DNA of 64,000 bases. Source: Trissonchulus latispiculum (lineage: Eukaryota; Nematoda; Enoplea; Enoplida; Ironidae). The notes under the pieces were generated by a model, which was given only the letters and a program-made list of their open reading frames with translations, searched no databases and had not been told where the DNA came from. Position numbers and translations under genes: made by a program. Where the stretch lies: positions 1-64,000 of the forward strand of contig JASAND010007655.1 of assembly GCA_030248195.1 (NCBI GenBank). The letters run 5' to 3'. Below, one piece after another: positions 61,776 to 64,000 of the stretch. Positions within the stretch are counted from its first letter, which is position 1; each line of letters begins with the position of its first letter.

Positions 61776-62318
61776 TGTGAAGTTTGACTATGCAAATCTT
61801 AGTAAAATGCTGTCGACTACACTTTTGACTACTAGGATAAGACTAGACAACAGGTGAATACCGGTGGTGTGTGATGCTGGAGAAATGGAGGATCCTGACC
61901 AACTAAAAGTCAATTTGGCGATTACAACGATTTAATGAATTTCAGACAAAACTTGATGACAAAATTAGTAGCAAACATTAATTTCAATTAAGCACATAAA
62001 CTTTATCAAAAATACAAAACAAACTAGACGCCATGGCAGAAGCCGACAGTGCGACAAAGGTGACTTAACCCAAAAAACCAACAACGATCTTCCCCAATTC
62101 GAACCTAACAATAACTACCCAACCTTTCTTCATCAACTTACACCCACAACTGCCACAAACCTACCCAATATAGAGAATCACAACTATTAGCTAGCCAGAC
62201 CTAAGAATTTAGACAGAAGTGATGTAAAATCATTGAACGTTTGTCGAAATAGAACTCTAAAGTCACTTAGGCTTAGCAGCTAAGAACTAATTTATGTCTT
62301 TCCTGTCGGTGCTAACGT
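61776..62318. mobile_element. Insertion in arm B with 8-bp duplication
   Basis: Flanked by CACACCGC on both sides (61768-61775 and 62319-62326) and absent from the other arm, so it is a later insertion with an exact 8-bp target duplication. Clear terminal inverted repeats were not found, and there is no coding signal. Confidence 0.6.
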
Positions 62319-62422
62319 CACACCGCATCGGTTGTGCTGATGCTAATTTTCATGGAACGTAACCACTTTTGCTTGATTTTGTATGTATACATTCGAGCAC
62401 ATTTTAAAATAACAAATCAAAG

Positions 62423-62773
62423 CAAGAGTATATAATAAATAACTAAGAGTGTGACAAGCGTAATCCCTAATTTAAGCCCTTAATTTAAACACCCTGGAAA
62501 GTGGAAAACACAAAAATTAAAAATATGAAAAACGTTCAAATTTTGTTACCTCTTGATCAAGAGTGTGACGCTTGTCACACTCTGAGGGCCTTTTCGAGCA
62601 GCGAGTTAAACGAGTCAAAAGAGTTAAAATTAACTCAATCCTTTTCGCGCACAGGGTTAAAAGAGTTAAACAGTTCATTTTAACTCGCCTGCAGGGTTAA
62701 ACGAGTTAAAAAATTTTTAACTCTACTCTTTTAACTCGCGCGCGAAAAGGCCCTTAGTTATTATGTACTCTTG
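62423..62773. mobile_element. CAAGAGTAC-family MITE at the palindrome centre
   Basis: Ends CAAGAGTATATAATAA and TTATTATGTACTCTTG. Sequences on either side (TAACAAATCAAAG and CTTTGATTTGTTA) are themselves complementary, so this MITE sits at the dyad of arms B and B'. It contains an inner palindrome opening GGGCCTTTTCG (62585) with GAGTTAAA repeats. Confidence 0.75.
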
Positions 62774-63115
62774 CTTTGATTTGTTATTTTAAAATGTGCT
62801 CGAATCTATTCATACAAAATCAAGCAAAATTGATCACGTTGCATGAAAATTAGCATCAGCACAACCGATGCGGTGTGAGAGACTTTGGTTAAATTGATTC
62901 CACCACCTTGATATGTTTAGAACCACTAATATTAAATCAATTAAATTTAAAATTCGAGAAAGAAACTGTCTAACTTTAGTTAATTACCCAAGTGCATGCT
63001 TAATTACCCATTAGGATTCGTGCCAAGAGCACAACAAAAATTAAACACGCTTCCTTCTCTGGGCTGGAATATAGGAATTGGTTAACGCCTTAGTTTACCT
63101 ACGTCAAAACAGTTT
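62774..63115 (-). repeat. Arm B' (right) of the composite palindrome
   Basis: Reverse complement of 61532-61775 joined to 62319-62422, with only a few differences by eye. Confidence 0.85.
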
Positions 63116-63117
63116 TT

Positions 63118-63326
63118 AAACCTTTTTCCATAAAGACTATCAATACAATTATATGACGTGCAGTTATATTTTCCATGTATGTCTCAACCATGCTTGTAAC
63201 GTATTCATATGCAACATATAATAGCATATAATGGAACACTAAAAGTACGCTGCGTATTCCAAGCACACATTTTCTAATCGCTTGCGTATTTACGCTACAC
63301 ATTTTCGAATGCGTGATTAGAAATAC
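63118..63326 (-). repeat. Arm A' (right) of the composite palindrome
   Basis: Reverse complement of arm A (59855-60081), including AAACCTTTTTCCATAAAGAC and CGCTGCGTATTCC. Confidence 0.8.
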
Positions 63327-63327
63327 G

Positions 63328-63545
63328 CATATTTCTAATCTGTGTAACTGGAATACGCATTCTAAACTGTATAGCGTAAATACGCAAGTGCTTAGAAAGT
63401 GTGTGCTTGGACTACGCGGTTACCGAATACGCAGCATACTTATAATGTTCCATTATACGCTATTATATGCTTCATATAAATACGTTATAGACCTTTTATA
63501 TGAAATTATATGCTGTATATAAACACGTGTTAGTAGAGATGGAGA
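63328..63545 (+). repeat. Additional arm-A-like copy
   Basis: TCTGTGTAACTGGAATACGC onward resembles 59860-60040 on the same strand but is more diverged and carries a small extra GGTTACCGAATACGC piece. Confidence 0.7.
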
Positions 63546-64000
63546 AACATAAGGAATATATATATCTGCACGCCATACTCATAAAATAAGATTGGAAAAA
63601 TAGTTTTCTACCGTAAAAACAAGTAATTCGGGGAAGGAGATGTGTTTAATTGTTTGCTCTTGTCAGTAATCCTTGACTATTTGATAATTCATTAGTTTAT
63701 TGCTTTTTTATTTTAATTGAATTGAATAAATGAGGCTAAACATACTAAGAGGTGGGATCAGGTAAGCAAACTTCCTCCCATAAATTTTCACTAAAAAATA
63801 ATAATTTTCTTTTTTTGCTAATAGTTACAAAACATTTACAAACCAAATTTACACAATGCACACGTTTCAAAATAACAAAACAACTAATCAAAATGTGACA
63901 AATTTAGGGTTTTCCATAGTATGTTAAATTTTCAACCTATGAGAAACCAAAGAGACCCAAATGTTTAAGGGCTAAGATGTAAGTTTTAGTAAGCTAATAA
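63546..64000. other. Gene-free end of window
   Basis: AT-rich; nothing recognised. Confidence 0.4.

Overview
The window is animal nuclear DNA, probably from an invertebrate. It is AT-rich and dense with transposable elements, and it holds one clear spliced host gene. That gene is on the minus strand at 44601-53866. It encodes ZW10, the kinetochore / Golgi-ER tethering protein, in 11 exons that join in frame to a 765-residue protein. No rRNA, tRNA, CRISPR array or prokaryote-style operon was seen. The mix of Tx1/L1-like LINEs, an intact Penelope-like element with an N-terminal GIY-YIG domain, an LTR element and many foldback MITEs fits a metazoan. I cannot name the species.

Left part (1-13000): degraded plus-strand LINEs stand head to tail. 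LINE-A (2544-4860) is joined head to head to an inverted relative, LINE-X1 (956-2543). LINE-E (4876-6419) and LINE-C (6420 to about 10870) follow. Tail-to-head junctions carry the motif CCTGCGT. LINE-X1, LINE-A and LINE-E share an unrecognised third reading frame (ORF3) downstream of ORF2. LINE-C keeps its 5' end and ORF1 but is cut by two MITEs.

Middle (13000-43400): an old minus-strand LINE-B (5' end near 35997, ORF2 end near 16956) was split by three later insertions. These are a 4.65-kb Penelope-like element (31101-35747), a 9.5-kb LTR retrotransposon without a visible pol gene (19769-29282, itself carrying an 8-bp-TSD DNA element), and a 3.9-kb foldback element made of ACTGG/CCAGT palindromes (13028-16956). 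Next to it lies an apparently intact LINE-D (37065-42635, minus) with both ORFs open and a T27 (A-tail) end. LINE-D is flanked by a 771-bp direct repeat that looks identical.

Right part (44000-64000): ZW10 with MITE-bearing introns, then gene-free DNA with foldback elements, hairpin clusters and a large nested palindrome (59855-63326).

Main discovery: in all three LINE copies that retain ORF1 (B, C, D), the protein has an N-terminal RNA-binding-like region, a CCHC knuckle and then a C-terminal NADAR (YbiA-like) domain. That family processes ADP-ribose or NAD-type N-glycosidic bonds. A retrotransposon carrying a putative ADP-ribose-acting enzyme in its nucleic-acid-binding protein is unusual. 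A second candidate is a set of three structured RNA modules in the Penelope-like element's 3' UTR, whose stems differ in sequence but keep base pairing.
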